Assembly: GCA_934526185.1 (NCBI GenBank)
Contig: CAKTAA010000130.1
Span: 1 to 5,753 of the forward strand
Origin: an uncultured Eubacteriales bacterium
GTDB lineage: Bacteria > Bacillota > Clostridia > Oscillospirales > CAG-272
Reading direction: 5' to 3'
Length of the DNA stretch: 5,753 bases
Both the position numbers and the translations under genes were made by a program. Shown piece by piece: positions 1 through 4,068 of the stretch (position 1 is the first letter of the stretch; each line of letters begins with the position of its first letter). The notes under the pieces were generated by a model. The model was not told the origin of the DNA and made no database searches. It was given only the letters and a program-made list of their open reading frames with translations.

Positions 1-171
1 GTGCCCGCCCCTTACCATGCGGTATTCATCCAAGTCAATGTCGGAATTCTCAAGATAGCCTTCTACATCTCCATCCCATTCCCTTCCAAATTCTGCTTCT
101 GTACTTTCTATCCATGCGTATTCATTTTCAGTGAGGGTTTCGTTTAATCCTGCGTACATTATTTTTTTCAA
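1..171 (-). CDS. Acidic hypothetical protein, N-terminal 57 residues (runs off the left edge)
   Basis: I do not recognise this protein. An open frame without stops runs from 171 to the window edge. The start chosen is TTG at 171-169, because the AAAGGAGG ribosome binding site (about 177-184) lies 8 nt before it; the in-frame ATG four codons later (159-157) would be about 20 nt away. The visible part begins MKKIMYAGLNETLTENEYAW and is strongly acidic, with about 15 Asp/Glu against 5 Lys/Arg, mostly between residues 10 and 50. No signal peptide or membrane segment is seen. It lies just beyond the integrase and has its own strong promoter in the integrase tail, so it could be an accessory (moron-type) gene expressed in the lysogen. 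If the attachment site lies in the gap before it, it could instead be a host gene. A DNA-mimic role would fit the charge but is not shown. Confidence 0.7.
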   Translation of the reverse strand, partial: MKKIMYAGLNETLTENEYAWIESTEAEFGREWDGDVEGYLENSDIDLDEYRMVRGGH

Positions 172-265
172 TTGAAATTCCTCCTTTATAATGTAATATC
201 ATATAAATTGTACAATATTTTTCTTATATTATATATAATTTTATCAATTTATTACAGATAACAAT

Positions 266-294
266 ATGATACTACATTTATTTTAGTTTGTCAA
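266..294 (-). promoter_or_regulatory. Sigma-A-type promoter inside the integrase 3' end
   Basis: On the minus strand there is a perfect -35 TTGACA (289-294), a 17-bp spacer and -10 TATCAT (266-271). The -35 overlaps the last codons of the integrase (Leu-Asp-Lys), and the -10 lies just past its stop. The predicted start near 259 gives a leader of about 88 nt before the acidic gene at 171. The leader is very AT-rich and shows no intrinsic terminator. Confidence 0.7.
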
Positions 295-1165
295 GAGCTG
301 CAACCGCTTCACGCTGCATAGTGGGAAGCACGTGACCGTACGTGCTTAGTGTAATGGAAAGGTCGGAGTGCCCAAGGATTTCTTGCACGATTTTGGGGTT
401 GATGCCTTGCGAAAGTAAGTAAGTGGCTGTGGAATGGCGAATACAATGAAAATTTCGATAAGGTATCTCTGCTTTTTCACAAGCAGCATGGAGCAGGTGA
501 GCGTCATAAGAGGGCGAAACGGGCTTTTGATTTCGAGTGGAGAATATCCATTCTGTTTGAGAAGCCGCCTGACGGGCTTTAAGCATTTCTATGCAGGTCT
601 TGTCCAACAATATGGTGCGGACAGATTCGGCGGTCTTCGGCTGGTGCAAGATAAAATCTCCTCTTTGTATGGTGGAGGCAGAACGGCGGACAATGCAGCT
701 TTTACGGATGAAATCTATATCGTTCCATTTCAACGCATGGAGTTCGCCGCGGCGCATCCCGGTATGATAAGCCAATAATATCATATCGGCGAACCAGCCA
801 GGACGGGCGGCGCGGATTAGAGCTTTCATCTCTTCGGGAGAATAGACTTCAATTTCTTTTTTGTGGGCTTTGGGAAGTTTTATATTTTGCGCGGGATTGG
901 AAGGAATGAGGCCATTTTCATGAGCCCAAACAAAGAACGGATGAAGAATTTTATAATGGCATTTTACTGTGCCGGGAGTAAGGGAAGACGCTTTTTGAAT
1001 AATATAGTCCTGGATATGCTGCCGCGTGATGGATTCCAATGGGAAGTCTCCAAAGGCAGGCAGCAGGTGGGCGTGAAAGTCATACTTTTTTTTCTGAATC
1101 GTAGTATCTTGAAGGTTTAATCTATATTCCTTCCACCACAGAGGGAGAGCTTCACGAAACAGCAT
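278..1165 (-). CDS. int: Tyrosine-recombinase integrase (phage integrase family)
   Basis: Catalyses site-specific integration, and with a directionality factor excision, of the element at attP/attB. The 295-aa protein has a SAM-like core-binding domain (about residues 4-95) and a C-terminal catalytic domain (about 105-290). All family catalytic residues are visible: Arg138 in TGMRRGEL, the beta-hairpin Lys177 in QPKTAESVR, His240 and Arg243 in the HxxR motif (HCIRH), His266 in LGHS, and the nucleophile Tyr276 in STYGH. It is shorter than the roughly 370-400 aa of Tn916-type integrases and lacks an obvious N-terminal arm-binding domain. The ATG follows AAGGAGG at an 8-nt gap and abuts the TAA of the 101-aa gene, so the two are probably translated together from one mRNA. 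It sits at the far end of the leftward lysogeny operon. Function is highly likely; the target site cannot be read from the window. Confidence 0.97.
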   Translation of the reverse strand: MLFREALPLWWKEYRLNLQDTTIQKKKYDFHAHLLPAFGDFPLESITRQHIQDYIIQKASSLTPGTVKCHYKILHPFFVWAHENGLIPSNPAQNIKLPKAHKKEIEVYSPEEMKALIRAARPGWFADMILLAYHTGMRRGELHALKWNDIDFIRKSCIVRRSASTIQRGDFILHQPKTAESVRTILLDKTCIEMLKARQAASQTEWIFSTRNQKPVSPSYDAHLLHAACEKAEIPYRNFHCIRHSTATYLLSQGINPKIVQEILGHSDLSITLSTYGHVLPTMQREAVAALDKLK

Positions 1166-1471
1166 TTAAAGGGCCTCCTTTTGATTAAAGTTGGTAATGG
1201 CGATTGCATATAGGATGTTATCGTCTTCGAGTGTTGCAGTGCCGTTATTGTCCAGCAGGAGAAGGATGGCAGAGCCGTTAGGCGCGGTATAATCGTTTAG
1301 AAGAATCTCGCCGCCTTTGGTTTGAATGGTGGTTTGGACGATATCGTCCTCTTCTATGTATTGCCGGGAATAAACGGATCCGGTTTGGATTTGGATATTT
1401 TGGGGTACGGGGGGATTGATTGTTGGAAGAAGGGTAAGGGCGAAAATAAGAATAGAAATCATCACGAACAT
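1166..1471 (-). CDS. Small protein with hydrophobic N-terminus (hypothetical)
   Basis: A 101-aa protein that I do not recognise. Residues 1-18 (MFVMISILIFALTLLP) are hydrophobic and could be a signal peptide or membrane anchor, although the usual Lys/Arg near the N-terminus is missing and there is no lipobox cysteine. The rest (about 25-95) is rich in Thr, Ile, Asp and Asn and alternates in a way that suggests beta strands, so an exported or membrane-tethered small domain is plausible. The ATG at 1471 follows AAAGGA at about 8 nt; an ATG five bases earlier is out of frame and stops at once. The gene ends in TAA immediately followed by the integrase ATG, in the same frame, and carries the integrase ribosome binding site in its last codons. 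This implies a two-gene unit. No clear promoter is seen in the 60 bp before it, so it may depend on read-through of the terminator at 1531-1567. Confidence 0.75.
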   Translation of the reverse strand: MFVMISILIFALTLLPTINPPVPQNIQIQTGSVYSRQYIEEDDIVQTTIQTKGGEILLNDYTAPNGSAILLLLDNNGTATLEDDNILYAIAITNFNQKEAL

Positions 1472-1530
1472 GACATTTTTCCTTTCATAAAAGAGGGGAA
1501 CCCTGTTTTTTATTTATTTTGATTTTTCTG

Positions 1531-1567
1531 ATAAAAAGACCGCCCTTTGGAACAGTCCAAAAGGCGG
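1531..1567 (-). terminator. Intrinsic terminator after the coiled-coil gene
   Basis: On the minus strand an 11-bp stem (CCGCCTTTTGG pairing with CCAAAGGGCGG, one G-U pair) with loop ACTGTT is followed by TCTTTTTAT. It lies 14 nt past the stop of the coiled-coil gene and would end that transcript before the 101-aa gene. Confidence 0.88.
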
Positions 1568-1953
1568 GTATCTATGTTCGTTTATTGGGCTTTTGTGTAT
1601 AGGGGAATTTTTACTTCTATTTGTGCCCGTTCGGCCCAATCAAGAAGCTTGTTGACTGCTGTTCTAGTGATTTGGCCTTCTTCTTTGATGATTTCTATGT
1701 TCTCCTTGACAGATTCTAAATCCTCTTGAACGGTTTTTAAGTTGCTTTCAAGAGCCCCTAAATTGCTTTTGACAATCCCCAGTTCTTCTTTGACAGATCC
1801 CAAATCTTCTCTAAAGGATTCAAAATCCTGCCTCATTTGCCCTATGTCGGTTTGAAGGGCAGAAAGCATTTGCAGAATTTTTTCTTCATTTGTCATAACA
1901 AAATTGCTCCTTTCAAAATGGTGGAAAGAACATTTCTATTATACCCGCCTTTT
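1559..1953. repeat. 13-bp inverted repeat flanking the coiled-coil gene
   Basis: AAAAGGCGGGTAT occurs on the plus strand at 1559-1571 and as its exact reverse complement at 1941-1953. Each copy is followed, in its own orientation and within 2 to 7 nt, by ATGTTC (1574-1579 and, inverted, 1928-1933). One copy overlaps the terminator stem; the other overlaps the promoter spacer and -10. Confidence 0.75.
1582..1896 (-). CDS. Small coiled-coil protein with tandem heptads (hypothetical)
   Basis: A 104-aa protein, almost entirely a predicted coiled coil. From residue 34 it is built of consecutive seven-residue units (SVKEELG, IVKSNLG, ALESNLK, TVQEDLE, SVKENIE, IIKEEGQ) with hydrophobic residues in heptad positions, also visible as diverged 21-bp repeats in the DNA. 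A TRTAVNKLLDWAERA segment follows (about 78-91), then a short tail ending in KAQ. Short coiled-coil proteins beginning MTNEEKILQML are familiar from Firmicute genomes, but I know no established function. The likely state is a soluble oligomer; a role as adaptor or scaffold would be a guess. The ATG at 1896 follows AAAGGAG at about 9 nt. The gene is an independent unit, with a strong promoter at 1938-1966 and a terminator at 1531-1567, so it can be expressed when the upstream leftward promoter is off. Confidence 0.85.
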   Translation of the reverse strand: MTNEEKILQMLSALQTDIGQMRQDFESFREDLGSVKEELGIVKSNLGALESNLKTVQEDLESVKENIEIIKEEGQITRTAVNKLLDWAERAQIEVKIPLYTKAQ

Positions 1954-1966
1954 GTTCTGTTTTCAA
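1938..1966 (-). promoter_or_regulatory. Sigma-A-type promoter for the coiled-coil gene
   Basis: On the minus strand, -35 TTGAAA (1961-1966), a 17-bp spacer and a perfect -10 TATAAT (1938-1943). Transcription would start near 1931, about 35 nt before the ATG at 1896. No operator-like palindrome is seen in it, so it may be constitutive in the lysogen. Confidence 0.8.
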
Positions 1967-1984
1967 GGTGCAAAAATAGGATTT

Positions 1985-2284
1985 TTATTGCTTCCATCGA
2001 ATGTTGATTAGCCAGTTTTCAAATGTTTCTTTGGACATCCGTCCGATTTCTTCGGCATAGGCTTGGGCAGCTGTGAGTTTATCAAAGGTAGATAAGGTAC
2101 ATCCTACCCCATCCCCTACATAGTCTACAAAATACACAGGGAATTTACTGGACTTCCATACCTGTATTGTAGGGCATATTTTTACAGTTGCATGATTTAA
2201 ATGGGAATAAATCCAATCAATGGTTTTTTCGTAGGCGGTGCGGCGGTCGCTGTAATAAGCGGTAAAAAGCTCATTCATCATCAT
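1985..2284 (-). CDS. Hypothetical small protein
   Basis: A 99-aa protein of unrecognised family. It is mixed in composition and rich in aromatic residues (Tyr, Trp, Phe), with a central strand-like part (about 34-60, containing IQVWKSSKFPVYFVDYVGDG) and a helical C-terminus (about 68-98, LTAAQAYAEEIGRMSKETFENW). No signal peptide, membrane segment or metal motif is visible. Three ATG codons stand in a row at the start; the first (2284) is taken because GAGGA lies 8 nt before it. It is the third protein after the 38-aa ORF in the leftward operon and follows the 127-aa gene by 21 bp, so the two are probably co-transcribed. No convincing terminator is seen after it, only a weak A/T hairpin near 1970-1985. 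Confidence 0.75.
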   Translation of the reverse strand: MMMNELFTAYYSDRRTAYEKTIDWIYSHLNHATVKICPTIQVWKSSKFPVYFVDYVGDGVGCTLSTFDKLTAAQAYAEEIGRMSKETFENWLINIRWKQ

Positions 2285-2305
2285 ATGGCAATTCCTCTTT
2301 TCCTA

Positions 2306-2689
2306 TTAGCTAGCTTTACGGGCCCGACGCTGTTCGGCCAACATACGGTTATACGCTGCAAGTTCTTCTTTTGTGCGTACGGTCCGGGAAGTAGTTTTTT
2401 CTACTTGGGAAGCGGTAAAAAGATGTGATTTTGTGGTGTAAGCGCGTTCCCCAATCGCCTGCGGCTCCTGAGCCTCGGTATCTTTTGAAGGGGCATCCTT
2501 GCAGAATCTCCAAAGGGAGACGATTAGAGATGCGTGCTCGCCTTCTTTTACTTGGTAGCCCAGGCGTTTCCATTCGGAATAAGTATGAAGCGGAAGGCGG
2601 CCGCTTTGGGAAAGGATGCCAGATACCTGTTGTTCGGTGAATAATCCAGAACGAATGGCGGCTTTAATAATGATTTCTTCATTTGTCAT
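2306..2689 (-). CDS. Small protein with ArdC-N-like motif (putative)
   Basis: A 127-aa protein. An upstream GTG at 2725 would add 12 residues, but ATG at 2689 is chosen because AAGGAG lies 8 nt before it and the longer form would overlap the preceding gene. Residues 37-62 (key pattern YSEWKRLGYQVKEGEHA followed by a strand ending LWRF) resemble the start of ArdC-type N-terminal domains, which bind single-stranded DNA and occur in anti-restriction and phage proteins. HLFTASQVEK (about 89-98) resembles the later F-x-x-x-Q-x-E segment of the same domain. Between them is a variable acidic linker (about 65-85); the C-terminus (105-127) is a basic helix, rich in Arg. ArdC proteins often carry a metalloprotease domain, and none is present here. 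The resemblance is recognised by eye only. A DNA-binding role in early phage functions is an inference. Confidence 0.72.
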   Translation of the reverse strand: MTNEEIIIKAAIRSGLFTEQQVSGILSQSGRLPLHTYSEWKRLGYQVKEGEHASLIVSLWRFCKDAPSKDTEAQEPQAIGERAYTTKSHLFTASQVEKTTSRTVRTKEELAAYNRMLAEQRRARKAS

Positions 2690-2709
2690 GGTGGGGGCTC
2701 CTTTCCGTA

Positions 2710-2958
2710 TTATCTTATATTCCACTGGCGGGCCAGGGAATCAATATATTCTATATCTTGCTCATTGGCCTCTTCTGGCTGATTAGATGCAATCAGGTTT
2801 TTAATGCTTTCGATAAAATCGGAATCCACATCATCGCAATCAGTGATAGGGTCGCCGCTGGTGCGGGCGATGAAAGAGCAAGAGAAGCATTCAGGAAGAT
2901 TAAAATAAATTTCGTTGTTTTCGCCGGTGGTTTCATTATAGTTATAAATTTTTTTCAT
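2710..2958 (-). CDS. Acidic hypothetical protein
   Basis: An 82-aa protein that I do not recognise. It is acidic (many Asp/Glu from residue 36 on, including DCDDVDSDFIE) and has a single CxxC (PECFSCSF, Cys24 and Cys27) plus a third Cys in TDCDD. One CxxC is not enough to claim a zinc site. The C-terminal third (about 62-82) is probably helical. ATG at 2958 follows GAAGGA at about 7 nt. It ends 20 nt before the next ATG, suggesting one operon with the 127-aa and 99-aa genes, probably fed by the repressor-controlled promoter at 3241-3269. Its leader repeats parts of the leader of the 38-aa ORF. Confidence 0.78.
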   Translation of the reverse strand: MKKIYNYNETTGENNEIYFNLPECFSCSFIARTSGDPITDCDDVDSDFIESIKNLIASNQPEEANEQDIEYIDSLARQWNIR

Positions 2959-2987
2959 TTTAGTTTCCTTCTTTCTTTCTATTTTGA

Positions 2988-3016
2988 TTGATTTTTCATC
3001 TTATCCTTGCTATAAT
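2988..3016 (+). promoter_or_regulatory. Candidate rightward promoter antisense to the 38-aa ORF (pRE-like position)
   Basis: Plus strand: -35 TTGATT (2988-2993), a 17-bp spacer, and a perfect -10 TATAAT (3011-3016) preceded by TGC, the extended -10 motif. The predicted start is near 3023. The transcript would run antisense through the 38-aa ORF and the leftward leader toward the repressor gene; no intrinsic terminator is seen in between. Confidence 0.55.
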
Positions 3017-3021
3017 AAAAC

Positions 3022-3233
3022 CAGCAAGGGAAACGGTGGTTAATGCTTATTTCTTATCAGCAGCTTTTTCCTTTTGTGAGTGGGTTTTTGCTGCTTCTTT
3101 ATAAGCTTTAAAATAGGCTTTTTGTTGTTCTTTTGTAAGCTTTTTAAAGTCTCTATAAAGCATCTTTGCACCTCCCTTCCTATAGGGTGAATCTCCTTTC
3201 TTTTTGGATTGATTGATTTAGTTTCCCTTGCTG
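3022..3233. repeat. 13-bp perfect inverted repeat enclosing the 38-aa ORF
   Basis: CAGCAAGGGAAAC at 3022-3034 and its reverse complement GTTTCCCTTGCTG at 3221-3233, 186 bp apart. The interior holds the 38-aa ORF with its ribosome binding site but no promoter; promoters lie outside both ends and point inward. In the leftward mRNA the two copies could pair and close the ORF into a large loop. Confidence 0.8.
3047..3163 (-). CDS. 38-aa lysine-rich small protein, first gene of the leftward operon
   Basis: A short gene easily missed by length cut-offs. ATG at 3163-3161 follows GGGAGG (about 3171-3176) at 7 nt, one of the best ribosome binding sites in the window, and the frame closes with TAA at 3047-3049. 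The product begins MLYRDFKKLTKEQQKAYFKA and ends in AADKK. It has about 13 Lys/Arg in 38 residues, is highly basic, and is probably one amphipathic helix (residues 5-26) with a hydrophilic tail. It has no hydrophobic segment, so it does not look like a type I membrane toxin. It occupies the place where lambda-like phages carry cro, but is too short for a helix-turn-helix and shows none. Expression should come from the TTGACA-TATTAT promoter under the XRE repressor. Binding to nucleic acid or to an acidic protein would fit its charge; no function is known to me. Confidence 0.75.
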   Translation of the reverse strand: MLYRDFKKLTKEQQKAYFKAYKEAAKTHSQKEKAADKK

Positions 3234-3240
3234 TGATTAA

Positions 3241-3269
3241 ATAATACAACGAAATTTCGTTGATGTCAA
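3241..3269 (-). promoter_or_regulatory. Leftward early promoter, repressor-controlled
   Basis: Minus strand: perfect -35 TTGACA (3264-3269), a 17-bp spacer and -10 TATTAT (3241-3246). The spacer is almost exactly filled by the palindrome CAACGAAATTTCGTTG. The predicted start is near 3234, at the edge of the inverted repeat. It should drive the 38-aa ORF and the genes to its left, and be shut off when the palindrome is occupied. Confidence 0.88.
3247..3262. promoter_or_regulatory. Operator O1 (perfect 16-bp palindrome)
   Basis: CAACGAAATTTCGTTG, a perfect dyad inside the spacer of the leftward promoter, next to a divergent XRE gene. Binding there would block RNA polymerase. Size and placement match operators of small dimeric helix-turn-helix repressors. 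Confidence 0.82.
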
Positions 3270-3273
3270 TACA

Positions 3274-3302
3274 TTTTCAACGATTTTTCGTTGTTTTATG
3301 TT
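3274..3302 (+). promoter_or_regulatory. Probable repressor promoter
   Basis: Plus strand: -35 TTTTCA (3274-3279), a 17-bp spacer and -10 TATGTT (3297-3302), each matching 4 of 6 consensus bases. The start would be near 3309, about 20 nt before the repressor start codon. The spacer contains operator O2, so the layout mirrors the leftward promoter and predicts self-regulation. The weak boxes leave some doubt. Confidence 0.5.
3278..3293. promoter_or_regulatory. Operator O2 (16-bp near-palindrome)
   Basis: CAACGATTTTTCGTTG, differing from O1 at two central positions and sharing the CAACGA and TCGTTG ends. Its centre is 31 bp from that of O1, close to three helical turns, so two bound dimers would lie on the same face of the DNA. 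Confidence 0.78.
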
Positions 3303-3328
3303 TTGCACAAAAGAAAGTGTGATTAAAT

Positions 3329-3556
3329 GTGTATAATTCACAAACAACAAAAGATAGAATAAAATTATTATGTAAAAATCAAAAGAAAAGTATGAATCAT
3401 CTTTTAGAAGAATGCGAATTGGGCACAAATGCGATACGGCAAATAAATGATAAAAAGGGAATGGCTTCATCAGCTCTTGCAAAAATAGCAGATGCTTTAA
3501 ATTGCTCCATAGATTATTTAATGGGCCGAACGGATAATCCGGAAATAAATAAATAG
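3329..3556 (+). CDS. XRE-family (Cro/CI-type) transcriptional repressor
   Basis: A 75-aa single-domain helix-turn-helix protein, probably the lysogeny repressor. The helix-turn-helix spans about residues 7-66: positioning helix SMNHLLEECEL (21-31), recognition helix around GTNAIRQIN (32-40), and the closing helix ALAKIADALNCSIDYLMGRTD (49-69) ending in the family's typical DYLxGRTDNP. The start is GTG at 3329; its N-terminus MYNS matches the usual start of this clostridial family, while the ATG two bases earlier is out of frame and soon stops. The ribosome binding site is weak (GAAAG about 10 nt upstream), which may keep levels low. It lacks the peptidase or oligomerisation domain of full-length CI proteins, so induction cannot rely on RecA-driven self-cleavage of this protein. 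It is transcribed away from the leftward operon, and O1 and O2 lie between. A terminator follows at 3626-3660. Confidence 0.93.
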   Translation: MYNSQTTKDRIKLLCKNQKKSMNHLLEECELGTNAIRQINDKKGMASSALAKIADALNCSIDYLMGRTDNPEINK

Positions 3557-3625
3557 ATTATTTAATTAAGAAAATAAATAATTATATTTTACCTATTATA
3601 ATATAAAAAAAGCGTGCAAATAATT

Positions 3626-3660
3626 TACCATCCTTGAGTGATTCAAGGGTGGTATTTTTT
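3626..3660 (+). terminator. Intrinsic terminator of the repressor gene
   Basis: ACCATCCTTGA (3627-3637) pairs with TCAAGGGTGGT (3643-3653) over 11 bp with one G-U pair; T3626 and A3654 extend it. The loop is GTGAT, followed by six T (3655-3660). It lies 70 nt after the repressor stop and insulates the packaging genes from repressor transcription. Confidence 0.9.
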
Positions 3661-3699
3661 ATGTAAAATATTACTATTTGGATAGAATTAAAGGAGAAT

Positions 3700-3730
3700 T
3701 ATACCGTTCGTATAATATACTTAAGGTATA
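3700..3730. repeat. 31-bp nested dyad
   Basis: The layout is TATACC (3700-3705), 4 nt, GTATAATATAC (3710-3720), 4 nt, GGTATA (3725-3730). Outer arms pair perfectly over 6 bp, and the inner unit is 5-bp arms around one central base. Spacers are of equal length, so the whole is symmetric about 3715. It could be a protein-binding or recombination site. Confidence 0.6.
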
Positions 3731-3767
3731 TAATGGCAAATAAATAACTGGTACTTGTTCGCGTAAG

Positions 3768-3837
3768 GTTAGTTTTAACTAACTTAAAATGAATTTGAGT
3801 TGGGTGTTTTATTTTCGATTAGTTAGTTATAACTAAC
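3768..3837. repeat. Two near-identical 16-bp palindromes
   Basis: GTTAGTTTTAACTAAC at 3768-3783 and GTTAGTTATAACTAAC at 3822-3837 differ at one central base, and both continue with TTAA. The second extends to a perfect 18-bp palindrome (3821-3838). Centres are 54 bp apart, close to five helical turns. They look like paired operators for a dimeric regulator or like origin repeats, and differ from the repressor's CAACGA operators. Confidence 0.75.
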
Positions 3838-3939
3838 TTAATTCTTTTAATTAAAATAGGGCAACTTATTTTGAAAATAATCTTATAAAAGAATAATTTC
3901 AATTGAATATAAAATATTATTTATTTATTCCTTAATTTT

Positions 3940-3985
3940 GATACACCTTCCATTATCGGAGCGCGTATCGATTGTGGTGTGCATC
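3940..3985. repeat. GC-richer imperfect inverted repeat
   Basis: GATACACC (3940-3947) can pair with GGTGTGCATC (3976-3985) with a 2-nt bulge, and inside it ATCG can pair with CGAT. It stands out from the very AT-rich surroundings. It could be a structured RNA, a recombinase site, or a relic of a gene. Confidence 0.4.
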
Positions 3986-3994
3986 GCTTAAATT

Positions 3995-4023
3995 TTTACA
4001 TTATAGATTTTGTAGCATATATT
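3995..4023 (+). promoter_or_regulatory. Probable rightward promoter for the packaging operon
   Basis: Plus strand: -35 TTTACA (3995-4000, 5 of 6 matches), a 17-bp spacer and -10 TATATT (4018-4023, 5 of 6). Transcription would start near 4030, cross the GC-rich island and enter the 136-aa gene and the terminase genes. No terminator with a T-tract is seen between. Confidence 0.6.
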
Positions 4024-4068
4024 AAAGATAGTATCAATTATATTGTATTTTTTCTGTAGTTTTTTTAT

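Noticed and set aside
434..1120. Two plus-strand open frames (434-778, 863-1120) across the integrase gene
   Set aside because: They are antisense to a well-supported integrase with all catalytic motifs, have no ribosome binding sites and no recognisable domains.
1966..1990. Possible terminator after the 99-aa gene
   Set aside because: The only hairpin is an A/T stem with a bulge and no GC-rich part, too weak to call.
2979..3000. Six-codon leader peptide MKNQSK upstream of the 82-aa gene
   Set aside because: The ATG follows a possible AAGGA, but there is no attenuator structure or regulatory codon run to support a leader peptide.
3237..3482. Minus-strand open frame over the operators and repressor start
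   Set aside because: It overlaps the switch promoters and the XRE gene and lacks a ribosome binding site; its composition is that of AT-rich noise.
3702..3714. TACCGTTCGTATA, identical to the altered left arm of the engineered lox71 site
   Set aside because: The matching right arm after an 8-bp spacer is absent (the sequence continues toward GGTATA), so no lox site can be claimed. It is better described as part of the 31-bp dyad.
3711..3734. Two TATAAT sequences (3711-3716 and 3729-3734) as promoters
   Set aside because: Neither has a convincing -35 at 16-18 bp, and AT-rich DNA produces such hexamers by chance.
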